64,000 nucleotides of DNA from assembly GCA_963575745.1 (NCBI GenBank), contig CAUYUJ010016353.1, positions 36,001 to 100,000 of the forward strand, given 5' to 3'. Below, in pieces: positions 32,621 through 43,240 of the stretch. Within the stretch, counting starts at the first letter, position 1. Every line of letters starts with the position of its first letter. The notes under the pieces were generated by a model. It was given only the letters and a program-made list of their open reading frames with translations. It did not search any database and had not been told where the DNA came from. The position numbers were made by a program, and so were the translations under genes. This stretch comes from Prorocentrum cordatum. Taxonomy: Eukaryota; Sar; Dinophyceae; Prorocentrales; Prorocentraceae.

Positions 32621-34249
32621 CCACAGGGAATTTCGACGGCCGCCGTCGTCGAAATTTGCCCCGCTTCAGGCTACAGGAAAAGGTTTTGTTTTCCCAGCCA
32701 TCCTGCGATGTTGGTTCCTCGTTTGGAAGAGAGAGCGCTCCTCGTCACCCCGTGATCGGGGAGGAAAGACTGCAACAGCAAGCGACATCACGGCTGGAGC
32801 CCCAGACCAACCCTTTCGGCGCCCTCTTCCCAGCTACAGATCGATGCGTGCGGGTGCCGGGGCCCGAGCCCAGGCGAGAACGCCGGGCGTGAAAAGCTTG
32901 CAGCGCCCGGATCCCAGCGCACTCTTTCCTTCCTTCGGGGGTGGATAGACCTCCTACCCGGCCTGACACGTCGGTTAAGGAATTGGCCGCTTTCGGTTCG
33001 CGAGGGGGCGTCGTGGCCGTCATTTTTGCGGGTCCAGGTCCGTCGGTTTCGGTCCCAGGCCGGTTTCACTCAGGGGAGGTTCATGAAAGGGAGGTGTGTC
33101 CACCGCCGATTCCCTCCTCCTCCCGCTCCTCCTTCCTCCCATCGTTGCCTTTGCCCTCCGCATCTCCCCCTCGTTCGTGGTCCCGCAGGGAGCTCCACCG
33201 AAGGCCCCGAGCCGTGGGGGCGCCCAGGTGGGGTGGCGCTGCCAGCCAGGCCCCCGCGACGTTCGAGGCCCGCCGTCGGGGGAAGCCGCCCCTCTGCACG
33301 GGATTGCCTTTGCTAGCCCAGACCTCCTCGTGCTGTGAAGAAATCACGACGGACAGCTTTCCGCTGTTTTGGGCCTCCCGGGCTCCTCGCTGGGCCCGGG
33401 AGCGTCAACCAAGGATGCAGGACGAAAAACCAGCCCCGGGGAAGGGGTCCAGGCTCCTGGGGGTCGAGAAACAATGACGACGTCGGAGGTCTGGGAATGC
33501 CAGCTTGTGATAAGAACAAGCCAGGCGCGTGATTCCACAAACGCGCCCCCTGCTCGGGCGAGTCGCGGTGCGCCCGTCAAATGGAAGCACACCGCGGCGG
33601 CGCCAGTGATTAGCGCCGACACCTGGCCGACAGCTGACATGATCCTCTTCACGAGCGGCGAACGTATCCGTATCCGCGCCCTCGCGGTCTGGACTCGGGG
33701 ACGCGACCCCGCGGGTACGCGGTCGCACGGGTACGTTCCGCGCGGAACATCCGCGAAAAAACGCCCCGCATCCGCGGAGTCGGGGCCCGCGAGGCCGCGG
33801 ACATTGATATGGTTGTCGCCCACAGCTTTTGGCGTGCAACGGTCGTCACCTGGGCCTACCTCCCACCCCCCCCCCCGGGATAACGCTGAGGATGGTACGC
33901 AGGGGGATGCCTGGATCCCTCCCCACAGGCTGGTGGTCGCGAGCATACTGTGGCCATGGCAGCGCGCCTCCCTCCCCCGACGTGCCCGACCCCACCCGAG
34001 CATTACCGTTGCTCCGGGTTCCAGGCCCCGCCCCCCCCCGCCCAGTTGACGACCGTTACCGGAAGTCATGGGAAGAAACCGTATCAGGGGAGGCGACTGT
34101 GCCGGCCAGACCCAGGAGACGTTCGACGGCTCCTTTTTTCCCAACCGTCCTGTGGTGTTGGGTCCTCGTTTTGAAGAGACAGCGCCCCGCGTTCCCCTCT
34201 CCCCTCTCCTCCTCTCCTCCTACTCCCCCCGCTCCTCCCTCCTCCCCAC

Positions 34250-35360
34250 CCCCATGTCAGCACACCACTCATACGTTTTGTGGCCCAATGGAGAGCTCCA
34301 CCGAGGGCCCCAGTGGGGAAGGTCGCATGGCACCGCCGCCCCATTTCAGCACATCCCTCACATGTTTTGTGGCCCAATGGAGAGCTCCACCGAGGGCCCC
34401 AGTGGGAAAGTTCGCATGGCACCGCCGCTCCATTTCAGCACATCCCTCGCACGCTTCGTGGCCCCATAGGGAGCTCCACCGAAGGCCGCAGTGGGAAAGT
34501 TCGCATGACACCGCCGCCCCATGCCGGCAGACACTCACAGGCTTGGTGGCCTCATAGGGAGCTTTGCCGAAGGCCTCAGTGGGAAAGTTCGCATGGCCAC
34601 GCCGCCCCATTTCGGCAGACACTTCACACGCTTCGTGGCCCCATAGGGAGCTCTGCCGAAGGCCTCAGTGGGAAAAGTCGCGTGGCAACGCCGCCCCATG
34701 TTGGCAGACCCTTCACACGCTTCGTGGCCCCATAGGGAGCTCCACCGAAGGCCCCAGTGGGAAAAATTGCGCCTGGCACCGCCGCCCCATGTCGGCATAC
34801 CCCTCACACGCTTCGTGGCCCCATAGGGAGCTGCCTCCACCTAGGGCCCCAGTGGGGAAGGTCGCATGGCAACGCCGCCCCATTTCGGCAGACCCTTTAC
34901 ACGTTTCGTGGCCCCATAAGTCGCTTCACCGACGGCCCCAGTAGGAAAGTTCGCATGGCATCGCCGCCCCATGTCGGCACACCCCTCACACGCTTCGTGG
35001 CCCCATAGGGAGCTCCACCTAAGGCCTCAGTGGGAAAATTCGCATGGCAACGCCGCCCCATTTCGGCAGACCCTTCACACGCTTCGTGGCCCCATAGGGA
35101 GCTCTGCCGAAGGCCTCAGTGGGAAAATTCGCGTGGCAACGCCGCCCCATTTCGGCAGACCCTTCACACGCTTCGTGGCCCCATAGGGAGCTCCACCGAA
35201 GGCCCCAGTGGGAAAGTTCGCATGGCACCGCCGCCCCACGTCGGCACACAACATCACGCGCTTCGTGGCCCCATAGGGAGCTCCACCTAAGGCCCGAACG
35301 GCGACGTTCGCATGCGTCCGCCCGGCTCATGTCGGCAGACCTTTTACACGCTTCGTGGCA
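34250..35360. repeat. 89-bp satellite, about 12 copies
   Basis: GCATGGCACCGCCGCCCCAT landmarks recur at 34325, 34414, 34503, 34591, 34680 and on, 88-91 bp apart. Each unit has TTCGTGGCCCCATAGGGAGC, TCCACCGAAGGCC and CAGTGGGAAA. Since 89 is not a multiple of three, the open frames here are not protein repeats. A lone related piece, GGGAGCTCCACCGAAGGCCC, lies near 33190. Confidence 0.9.
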
Positions 35361-35629
35361 GAAGGTTATACCGCGTGCGCTACTCGGAGTTTGCGCGCCA
35401 TCCTCTTTCGTCTCATCTCCCTCGCGGTACTCGCAGCTGCATATGGTTGTGTCCTTCGTCAGGCGAATTGAACATCGACCTTCCATAGAGAGAGACCTCG
35501 GAGTCCGCGTGACAGCCTGCCCACCCCCTCCCATGAGGGGGTCTGAGACCGAAATGGCAGGGGAGCATCTCCCACCATGTTGCCTTCGACCGACAAACAA
35601 GAGGCCATGAGCGATTCTGGCGGCATGCA

Positions 35630-35775
35630 CAGTAGAGAGAGAGGGAGAGGGAGAGAGAGAGAGAGAGAAAGAGAGACCAGAGACCAGAGGCAGAGAAAGA
35701 GAGAGAGAGAGAGAGAGAACGTGAGAGAGGACCAACACAAGACGAGAGAGAGAGAGAGAACATGAGAAGATAGAG
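35630..35775. repeat. (GA)n tract
   Basis: GAGAGA array with a few interruptions. Confidence 0.95.
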
Positions 35776-36547
35776 AGAACAGAGCATAGTGAATAGGCAC
35801 CATATACACTCTAATAGCGAAGAGCGAACAGACCAGAGAAGAAAGATGCTACAGGCAAGCTAGGCGCGCTCGCGCCATATCTAACCTCCTCCCTCTCCCA
35901 CCCTTCTGTTCCCATTCCGTTGTGGTGTTTCTATCCGCCGATGCGTGTCATAGCGGACCTGGAACTGCAAAAGGAACCTCATCGTGTCATGCGCAGTCGG
36001 AGTAGGGGGAGCTGCGCACATTTGAGGAGGAGTTAGCGGATGAAAAGGAAGATGACCACGAGGAAGAGGAGGAGGAGGAGGAGGTGGAGGAGGAGGAGCA
36101 ATGCGAACAAGGTCAGGACGATAAATTAGCAGCAGCAGGAGCAAGGGTGGGAGAAGCTGGAGGAGCAGAATGACCAGAGGAAGGCGGGGGAAGGGGAAAG
36201 GAACGTCGCGTGGCGACAGAGATGAGGAAGCATTGGGATCCATTGAAGTGGCTGTGCTAGGACCAGGGCGCCATTCTGAGCGACGAAAGCAAATCGCCGA
36301 TCCGAAAATGAGGCCATTGCTGCAGAGGGAACATGTTTTGAAGGACCAGAAGCGTGGAATTAACGCTAACGCTGCATTGGGAGCAACATGTCAAACAGCC
36401 GAGAACGATCATATTGCACATTATCATCGGACAAACGCAATGTTTGAACTCCTTTTTGCGCGGAGAGGGCCGCGGAAAGGGCCGCCATTCCCCCAGACAG
36501 AGTGCGGGGAGGGAGGAGTGTAGTATTCATAATGTGTAGATGTACAG
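35776..36547. other. Unique, less GC-rich stretch without a recognised gene
   Basis: Open frames on both strands of up to 120 codons, with a (GAG)n run at 36065-36100. No domain recognised and no repeat family noticed. Confidence 0.4.
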
Positions 36548-36838
36548 GGGGGGGGAGAGAGAGAGAGAGAGAGAGAGAGAGTGTGAGGGAGTGAGAGGGA
36601 GGGAGAGGAGGAGAGGAGAGGGAGAAAGAGAGAGAGAGGGAGAGTAGAAGGGAGAGGGAGAGGGAGAGGGAGAGGAGAGAGAGAGAGAGAGAGATAGGGA
36701 GAGGGAGAAGGGAAGGGGGAGAGAGAGAAAGAGAAGAAGGAAGGAGATAGGGAGGAGGAGAGGAGAGTGGAGGGAAGAGAGAGGGAGATGAGAGAGAAAG
36801 GAGGATGAAGGAGAGTGAGAAGGAGAGTGAGAAGGGGG
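36548..36838. repeat. (GA)n / (GGGAGA)n tract
   Basis: Purine array; a second short one is at 37178-37250. Confidence 0.95.
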
Positions 36839-37446
36839 GGATGGTTTAGCGGGGAGCACCACAGCCCTCTGCTGTTTGTGTCCGTTCTAGTGATCGGGAG
36901 CCGGCCATCCCTCGCTGCACGAGCCCGCGCGCCGCGCGCCTACGAGCTGGCACGCGCGAAGAGATAAGCACAAGGACACCCCCAAAAAGCAATGGGGTCG
37001 GCGGTGTGCCGAAGATCGTGACAACACGGAATCGGGATACATTCGAAACACTTAGAAACGCGGCTTGAGGGATGTGATTGGTGGCCCGCGCGGCCCGCTC
37101 CACGCGTTTTTCGGGAACGCTCTGAGAGCGCTCCGGAACGCTCTGGAGCGAGTTATCCCGATCCTAGCCCTGTTTTAAGAGAGAGAGGGAGAGAGAGAGA
37201 GAGAGAGAGAGAAGGAAGGAAGAGAGGGAAAGAGAGAGAGAGAGAGGAAAACAAAAAAAAGGCAGGGCGGGTGGAACCCCCCAGGTCGGCGTAGTGTTTC
37301 CAGCCTGGCCTAGCCACATGGAGTCCCCTTCCGTCCCAGGCGGGGTATAACCTTCGAGGAGCGGGCCGGGGTGGGTGCTGCGGTCGGCGCTTAGCGGGAG
37401 AAGCGCGCCGAGGTCTCCGCCGGAGCCGGGGCCCATGGGATCGGAG

Positions 37447-37509
37447 GGCACCAACTATACACCAACACCGATCCTGGCCCAGGATCGGTGTTGGTGCATA
37501 GTTGGTGCC
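37447..37509. repeat. Long hairpin with 31-bp arms
   Basis: GGCACCAACTATACACCAAC then ACCGATCCTGG, followed by its complement with a single mismatch and almost no loop. A (GAG)n run follows at 37617-37668. Confidence 0.95.
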
Positions 37510-38099
37510 TTCCTATGGGAGGGAGGGCGGGGCGCTACGTCGAGCCCTCGCATGCCGGCGGCTGCCGAGGGTGCCCCATCGACGCCCCGCGCGCGGCGTC
37601 CCAGACCTGACTTGGACGAGGAGGTGGAGGAGGAGGAGGAGGAGGAGGAGGAGGAGGAGGAGGAGGAGGCCCCGGGCCCCTGCCCCATGGACGGCTCGAG
37701 GTCGTGCCGTTGCGAGGGGCCCCGGGGGCCTGCTCCATGTGGAGCAGGCTCCCCGGGGGCTCACCTTCCGCCGAGCGGGCTCACTTCAGTCTGCAGTTTT
37801 TCTACGCCGAAGGGGCTCACCGAAAAAAAACATGAAACTGGTAGGACCTCCCAAGCGACAAACAGAGTGAGCCGGTTCGGCGCCGCCAAAAACGGGCTCG
37901 GAACGCAACCCTGAGGATGGAGGCCTTGGTGGGTCTCCTGGGACGTCCGGGGGGTCACGTTCGGCAGCGCAGTGTGGGGGCCCATGCCAAGAATCGGGGA
38001 ACGAACAACCTGGAGGCTCCAGGCACCTGCTTTGCAGGTGATTAGAGCCAAACATGGCTTTTTGGCAAAAGGAAATGTTGTGCCATAGTTACACAAACG

Positions 38100-38250
38100 T
38101 TAACATTCAGGGGTCCGCGCGAACTTCTCGGATCGGCGCTGGGCCCCCCCGGCGGCGCCTCCGGCGCCGCCCCTGGCGAGCGGAGCGCGCCAGGGAAGGG
38201 GGCCCAGCGCGGATCCAAGAAGTCCGCGCGGACCTCAGAGTTTTTATGTC
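38100..38250. repeat. GC-palindrome element copy
   Basis: GGTCCGCGCGAACTTCTCGG at left, AGAAGTCCGCGCGGACCTC at right; the core arm is reversed relative to other copies (GGCGAGCGGAGCGCGCC). 38270-38840 has no supported gene. Confidence 0.85.
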
Positions 38251-38844
38251 TATGTCATTTCACGTTCTCCTCGAGAGGAACCCTGCTTGCCTCCAGGGTG
38301 TCCTTGGTTTCTGCGGGTTCGATGGCTTCGCCAAGGGAAGCGTGGCGTTCCCACACCAAAGAAATCTGTGGACGTCCTGGGGTCTCAGGGCTGGGTTTCT
38401 TGTGGGAGGTTACTCGTGGACTGGCCCCCACTGTACTCGGCCTGGTTGGGCTGAAACCAGGACGGGTCCCATAAGTAGTTTTTGTTACAGGGAAGCTTGG
38501 GACCTGGTGTATTCTCCCGTCCCTTCTGGGGGAAGATTTTCCCGTCAGCGGCGCCGCAATGGGTTTCTCATCAACGCAACGAGTATTTTGGAGACTCTCC
38601 GAGAAGTGCCCACTTGAGGGTCTTCGTAGGGCATTGCAACTTGGCCCGCGATGGGAAGGAGTGCTCTCGACGGTTCGCTGGCCAAAGTGCCTGTCTAGTG
38701 TCTGGTGGAGTCCGTGTTAGAGTGAGACAGTGCTGAGGGGGCCAGCGACCCAGATATGCGATGTTTTGATTTTAGTCACATGGGCTCCCCAGAAGTCCCG
38801 ACCCCTCCCCCACCCAGATCATTGCATACCAATATTTTCGGTCG

Positions 38845-38975
38845 CGATCGGTAACGATCGATCGGCACTCCAAGTCGGTCGCGACCGATCGCGAATCGGT
38901 CGCGACTGGTCGCCACCGATCGCGACCGATTGGTCGCAAACGGACGACCGTTCTCGTCGGTCGCGACTGGAAAAT
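38845..38975. repeat. Cluster of CGGTCGCGACCG palindromes
   Basis: At least seven variants of GGTCGCGACCGATCGCGA in about 130 bp. Confidence 0.85.
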
Positions 38976-39530
38976 TCCAGTATCCAATGATCAGGGCATG
39001 CAGGGCTGGTTTCTCCTCCCGAGCCTTTTTTGGTCGGCCCCGGGGCCCGGCGCTAGGGCCTCCAGAGGCCGGAAACACGGCGCGAGAAGCCTCCGTCATG
39101 ACTTCTTTTTCAGGACGCGAGCAGGTCTGGCAGCGACTCGGGCCCCCCGCCCCCAGAACCCCGGCGTCACGATTCTGTCATTCACAACCCACCAAACCAC
39201 CCCAACCCAACCCGAAGGCCTCAATTTGCCCTCCATGTCCAGGGGGGGGTCTGGGAACATCGGAAAAAACACACATGGAGGCCATACCCCCCCCCAACCC
39301 GAAATTCGGGTCTTCGGGTTGGGTTGTGGTGGTCTGGTAGGTAGTCAGTCATAACGACCGAGGTCTCGACCCTTTCCAGACCGGCGCTTCATCCTGAGTC
39401 GTTCTGGTTGACGATCCCGGGGCTCGGGAAGGGCCTCTGCAGCGGCCGCGCAGTTAGCAAAGGACCTCCCGCCGTGTTTTTTTGTGTGTTATATATAATA
39501 TATATTATATATATATATTATATATAGATT

Positions 39531-39824
39531 CTCACGACGCGAGGAGGTTTGGGCTCCCGCCCCCCGCGCGCAGGACCTCGCGCCGGGAGGCCCTGCAGCC
39601 GCTGGGCCCGGCTCCGCCGCTGCCGGCGCCGGCGGCGGCGGCGGTGCGCCGGGCCTGCGCGCGCAGGGCCCCGCCGCGCCGCCAGGGCGCACGCCGTGCC
39701 GCCGCGACGCGGCGGACCCGGCCTTCGCGCGCCTGTGCGCGTGGCTCGAGGCTCCGAGGAGGAAGATCGAGCAGTGGCGGAGCGTCCATGGCTCGCCTAG
39801 AGGCCCGCCGGAGAGTGTTCTATA
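39531..39824 (+). CDS. Candidate last exon of SET copy A
   Basis: A frame without ATG, open from the (TA)n run (39490-39530), reads an Ala/Gly/Pro-rich stretch and then CRRDAADPAFARLCAWLEAP and RRKIEQWRSVHGS, with a stop at about 39822. The QWRS ending and about 170 bp downstream are homologous to 46580-46700 and 51840-52075, so it is a repeated gene end. Linking it to copy A rests on order: it is the first such exon after block 4, and copy B has one in the same relative place. The distance of 8 kb is unproven as one intron. Confidence 0.5.
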
Positions 39825-40059
39825 ATTAGGGGCCTCTCGTGGTCTGCACGACGCGTTCTTGGAGAACAGCTCTGGCTGGGCCTTGTCTTGTTTCCACGCA
39901 CCGGGTGTACGTTCTGAGAACGTTGCTTTCGTTATGAGGGCATTTCTGGGTTCTCAGGACATGTCGTGGTAGGCCTACAGGAATGCCGGGACGGTCGGTC
40001 CCTGCTCAAGAAGAGGTACTGACCCAGACCTCCTCGCGTCGCGATGGAATCGTGGCAGG

Positions 40060-40215
40060 AGTTTTTTTCTATAGATTGTCGGCCTCTGGGGCCCCTTCCT
40101 GGGCCTCGGGGCCGTCAAAAACGGCTCGGGATGAAAACCTGGTCCCGGGGAAGGGGTCCAGACCTTTGGGGGTGGGCGTTGCGAACAAAAAGTCACGACG
40201 TCGTGGGTCTGGGAA
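40060..40215. repeat. Commonest dispersed repeat, CCTCTGGNGGCCC family
   Basis: About 150 bp, read here as TCGGCCTCTGGGGCCCCTTC, CTCGGGATGAAAA, GGGGAAGGGGTCCAGACC and CACGACGTCG. Other copies in either orientation: 21165-21310, 29664-29805, 30178-30315, 31805-31965, 33340-33500, 39357-39480, 40633-40800, 41610-41765, 44365-44515, 45945-46095, 53775-53905, 54005-54125, 56110-56280, 56282-56435, 60875-61040. The two ends are imperfectly inverted (GACGTCGTGATTTTT / AAAAATCACGACG). Confidence 0.85.
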
Positions 40216-40242
40216 AAGGTGCTGGCACCGCTGCCCTTCACC

Positions 40243-40300
40243 GTGTTTGCCTTCCTGGGCCTCCTGGGAGGCCCTCGTCGCCACGGCCGGATTTGCCTCG
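40243..40300 (+). other. Conserved coding-like segment (pair with 42952-43015)
   Basis: Reads WASWEALVATAGFASRFW; its partner reads QASWGSLVVTAGSTATFW. The DNA is about 70% alike, with changes that often keep the residue. The partner lies just before SET copy B, so this may be an upstream exon of a SET gene, or an exon of another duplicated gene. Confidence 0.35.
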
Positions 40301-40479
40301 AGATTCTGGCGAGATCCGCCGCAAAAATTTACGCACATATACCCTCCAATGGATTGTTCCCAGGCCACAGGGGAGGGTGGCGGTGAGTAAATCACCACTT
40401 GAGAGCCAGCGACTTCATACATTGCCACCCTCCCTTCAGGTACAGGCACAATTCGTCGTGGGTGTCTGTGCACAGTCAG

Positions 40480-40640
40480 TCCGTATAGCAATGATCAGGG
40501 GCTTTCCAGGGCTACCCTTGCAGCCCTTGCATATCATTCCCCCTTTGGCCCATCCTTGGCCGCTTTCGCTGGCCGCGCCCCGCCCGCAAAGTGTCTGGAT
40601 GGCCTTCAAGGCTCTTCTCATCCCCGGACCCCCGACGTAA
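40480..40640. repeat. Dispersed repeat, CGGCCCATCCNTGGCCGC family (3 copies)
   Basis: Shares GCCCATCC(T/A)(T/C)GGCCGC, GCGCCCCGCCCGC-like and TGGC(C/T)TTC(A/C)A(A/G)GGC with 53160-53310 and 54700-54850. Confidence 0.7.
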
Positions 40641-40913
40641 TGATGTTTTCATTGCGTCGACCCCTGGAGGTCTCGACCCGTTCCCCTGGACCGGTCTTTC
40701 ATCCTGAGTCTTTTTTTGGACGGCCCCGAGGGCCGGTAATTAAGGGCCCCAGGAGGCCGAGCATTGCTAAGAACCCCCCGCCATGATTTTTTCATTGTAC
40801 CCGAGGGGGGCCGGGTCGTGCGTCCTTCTTGTACGGGCCGACTGTGCACGCGCGCGTCCGGGCGCACCCCGGGAGCGGTCGGGGGAGGAGCAGCGGTAAC
40901 GGTGCCTATAGTT

Positions 40914-41111
40914 ATGTCGGGCCTGTCCCCCTACAGGGGGATTTTCGACGAAAAATTGAAAATACCCCGAACATGTTCCAAAAAGGCAGAAAAATATGCA
41001 AAAAATAGTCCCCAGACTATTTCTTGATTATTTCGAGATTATTTGGAGGGTTAAAAAAAAATATATATTTTTCGTCGAACATCCCCCTGTAGGGGGACAG
41101 GCCCGACTTAA
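40914..41111. mobile_element. GTCGGGCATGTCC MITE, copy with CAGGCCCGACTTAA end
   Basis: GTCGGGCCTGTCCCCCTACA at left, TGTAGGGGGACAGGCCCGAC at right; subterminal TTTTCGACGAAAAAT also inverted. Confidence 0.9.
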
Positions 41112-41902
41112 GCCTATAGCTGGCTTCCATGAGAAGGACGCGTGCGGGGCCACCGGCACCGACAGGCTGGGCCTCCTGCTGCTTCCCATGCCCCTTCCTC
41201 TCGAGTCGGAGATGGGCTACAGAACTGATTTGCCCCAGGAGTGGTCTGTGTTCGTCGAGTCTTCCTCCTCCTCCTTCCTCCTCCTCCTCTTCCTCCTCTA
41301 TGCTTAACGTTCGTGTTTTCGGGTCGAACCAATCCTGTAGTCGCCTCCCTGCTCGGGTCTCCATGGCGGCCGCCGCTCTTTCCTCGGCGGGGAGCCCTCG
41401 GCCTGGACAGGCTTCGGCGGCGCGCACTTCAGGGGATTTGGGGTGGAGGGGGGAAGGCCCTTGTCTTGTCATACCTTGGGGGAGGGCTCCTTACAAGGAG
41501 GCTGCTTCTCAGAGGGCGCGGGCCGTACACATCTGGTTATGAACCGGGCCCGCGCCTTCCCCTAGCCTCCCTTCTTGCGCGCCGCCAAGACATCTTCCCA
41601 CGCCGCGGCGCGCCGTGAAGAAAAAATGCAGCACGACGGGAGAGCTCTGGCGGTTCGCGGCCTTTGCCGGGGGCCCTTGCGGGGCCCCGGGGCCGTCCGC
41701 AGAACTGCTCACGCTGAGGGGCTGGCCCCGGGGAAAGGGTCAGGTCTATCTGGCACCCCGAATGAAAGATCGGACATATAGCTAGGACTCCAGGCAAGGG
41801 GAGCCTATCAATGATGGGGCCCCGGAGCCCAACGATTGCCAGAACCATTGAACCAGGTTTGCCGTAGCGGGTCTTTCTTTGGGTGACGGCAGTTCCGATT
41901 AG

Positions 41903-42564
41903 GGTTAAGTCGGGCATGTCCCTTTGCGGGAGGAATACTCGAGCAATACATTATAATCAGGTTCGGACTTTTTTCGTCAGAGTGAGGGGGCCGAACGGTC
42001 ATTCATTGTCCCTGTGTGCGTGGTTAAAGTGAGAACCCGTGGTGAGGATGATGATTGTTGTTCTTGTTATTTTTGTTGTTATTGTTAGTATTGTAGTTGT
42101 TGTGGTTGTGGTTGTTGTTGTTGGTGTTGGTGTTGGTGCTGGTGCTGTTGCTGTTGCTGTTGTTGTTGTTGCTGCTGCTGTTGTTGTTTGTTGTTTGTTG
42201 TTTGTTGTTTGTGGTTTGTGGTTTGTGGTTTGTGGTTTGTGGTTTGTGGTTTGTTGTTTGGTGGTTGGTGGTTGGTGGTTGGTGGTTGGTGGTTGGTGGT
42301 TGGTGGTTGGTGGTTGGTGGTTGGTGGTTGGTGGTTGGTGTTTGGTGTTTGGTGTTTGGTGTTTGGTGTTTGTTGTTTGTTGTTTGTTGTTTGTTGTGTG
42401 TTGTGTGTTGTTTCAGAGCCTTGCAGACTGCCGACGTACCTGCCGCCCCCTCACTCTCTTCCGAAAATGCGGGGTGCTAGCGGTACCTCTGTTTGAGTAT
42501 GCTTGACAAGTCTTTGACTACTTTCATGTTTCTTTCAAGATCCGCCTGCATGCCCGACCGAAGC
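41903..42564. mobile_element. GTCGGGCATGTCC MITE carrying a TTG-rich array
   Basis: Left TTAAGTCGGGCATGTCCC at 41905, right GCATGCCCGACCGAAGC. TTAG flanks it (41899-41902 and 42565-42568). The interior has (TTG)n and 7-bp arrays (42045-42410): GTTTGTG, then GGTTGGT, then GTTTGGT. Confidence 0.75.
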
Positions 42565-42614
42565 TTAGTGGACTGGGGCGGGGAGGGCGTCCCCAGGTAC
42601 ACATCACTACCAGA

Positions 42615-42845
42615 GCCCCGAACCATCAGGGCTGGGGGCGGCCAGGGAGAGCTGCAGAGTCGCGCCTCGGGCGGCCCAGACCGAAGCTACCCCGGACCGC
42701 AGCTGTCCCAGATAACTCGGGCTTCCAACCCTCCCGAATCATCAGGGCTGGGGGCAGTCCCGGGTAGCTACAGACTCGCGCCTCGGGGGCCCCAACCGGA
42801 GCTACCCCGGACCGCAGTTATCCTGGATAATCCGGCGTCCATCCT
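42615..42845. repeat. Tandem pair, GAATCATCAGGG family
   Basis: Two units with CCCGAA(C/T)CATCAGGGCTGGG, AGCTACCCCGGACCGCAG and GATAA(C/T)(T/C)CGG; a third, diverged copy at 46887-47005. Confidence 0.8.
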
Positions 42846-42951
42846 GAAACTTGGCCCCACGAGCCCGGTCCAGCCAACGCCCGAGAAAGCATCAAGTCAC
42901 CGGATGTTTTGGTGGGGGCTTTAGCACTCCGATTTGGGGTGCTTGTTGTTC

Positions 42952-43015
42952 GCTCCTCAGGCTTCCTGGGGCTCCCTCGTCGTCACCGCCGGGTCCACCG
43001 CGACGTTCTGGTCGG
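42952..43015 (+). other. Conserved coding-like segment upstream of SET copy B
   Basis: Reads QASWGSLVVTAGSTATFW; partner of 40243-40300. Possible upstream exon of copy B. Confidence 0.35.
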
Positions 43016-43240
43016 AGCGCTCCCCAGAACGGGACTCGAGGTGGCTTGACAGGCACAGCAGCAGCAACAACGGCGGCCAGCTTGCTCTAAGCCTGGGCCG
43101 TTGTGTGCGTCCTTCGCAGGAGCACATGGCCATGAGAATGATGCGTTTAAGGATGTCCAGCATTGCCCAGATGCCCTGACGCTCCACACGGGGCTACAGA
43201 AACGAGGGCCGCTAGATACACTGGATATCCCGAAACGTAT

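Noticed and set aside
32565-32948. Plus-strand frame of 127 codons
   Set aside because: Part of its sequence is shared as a repeat with 34099-34190 in a different frame, so not a conserved protein.
34250-35360. CRISPR-like array or repeat protein (frames open over many units)
   Set aside because: Units are contiguous without spacers, and 89 bp is not a multiple of three; a satellite in a eukaryotic context.
42180-42410. Interstitial telomere repeat
   Set aside because: The 7-bp units are GTTTGTG/GGTTGGT, not TTTAGGG.
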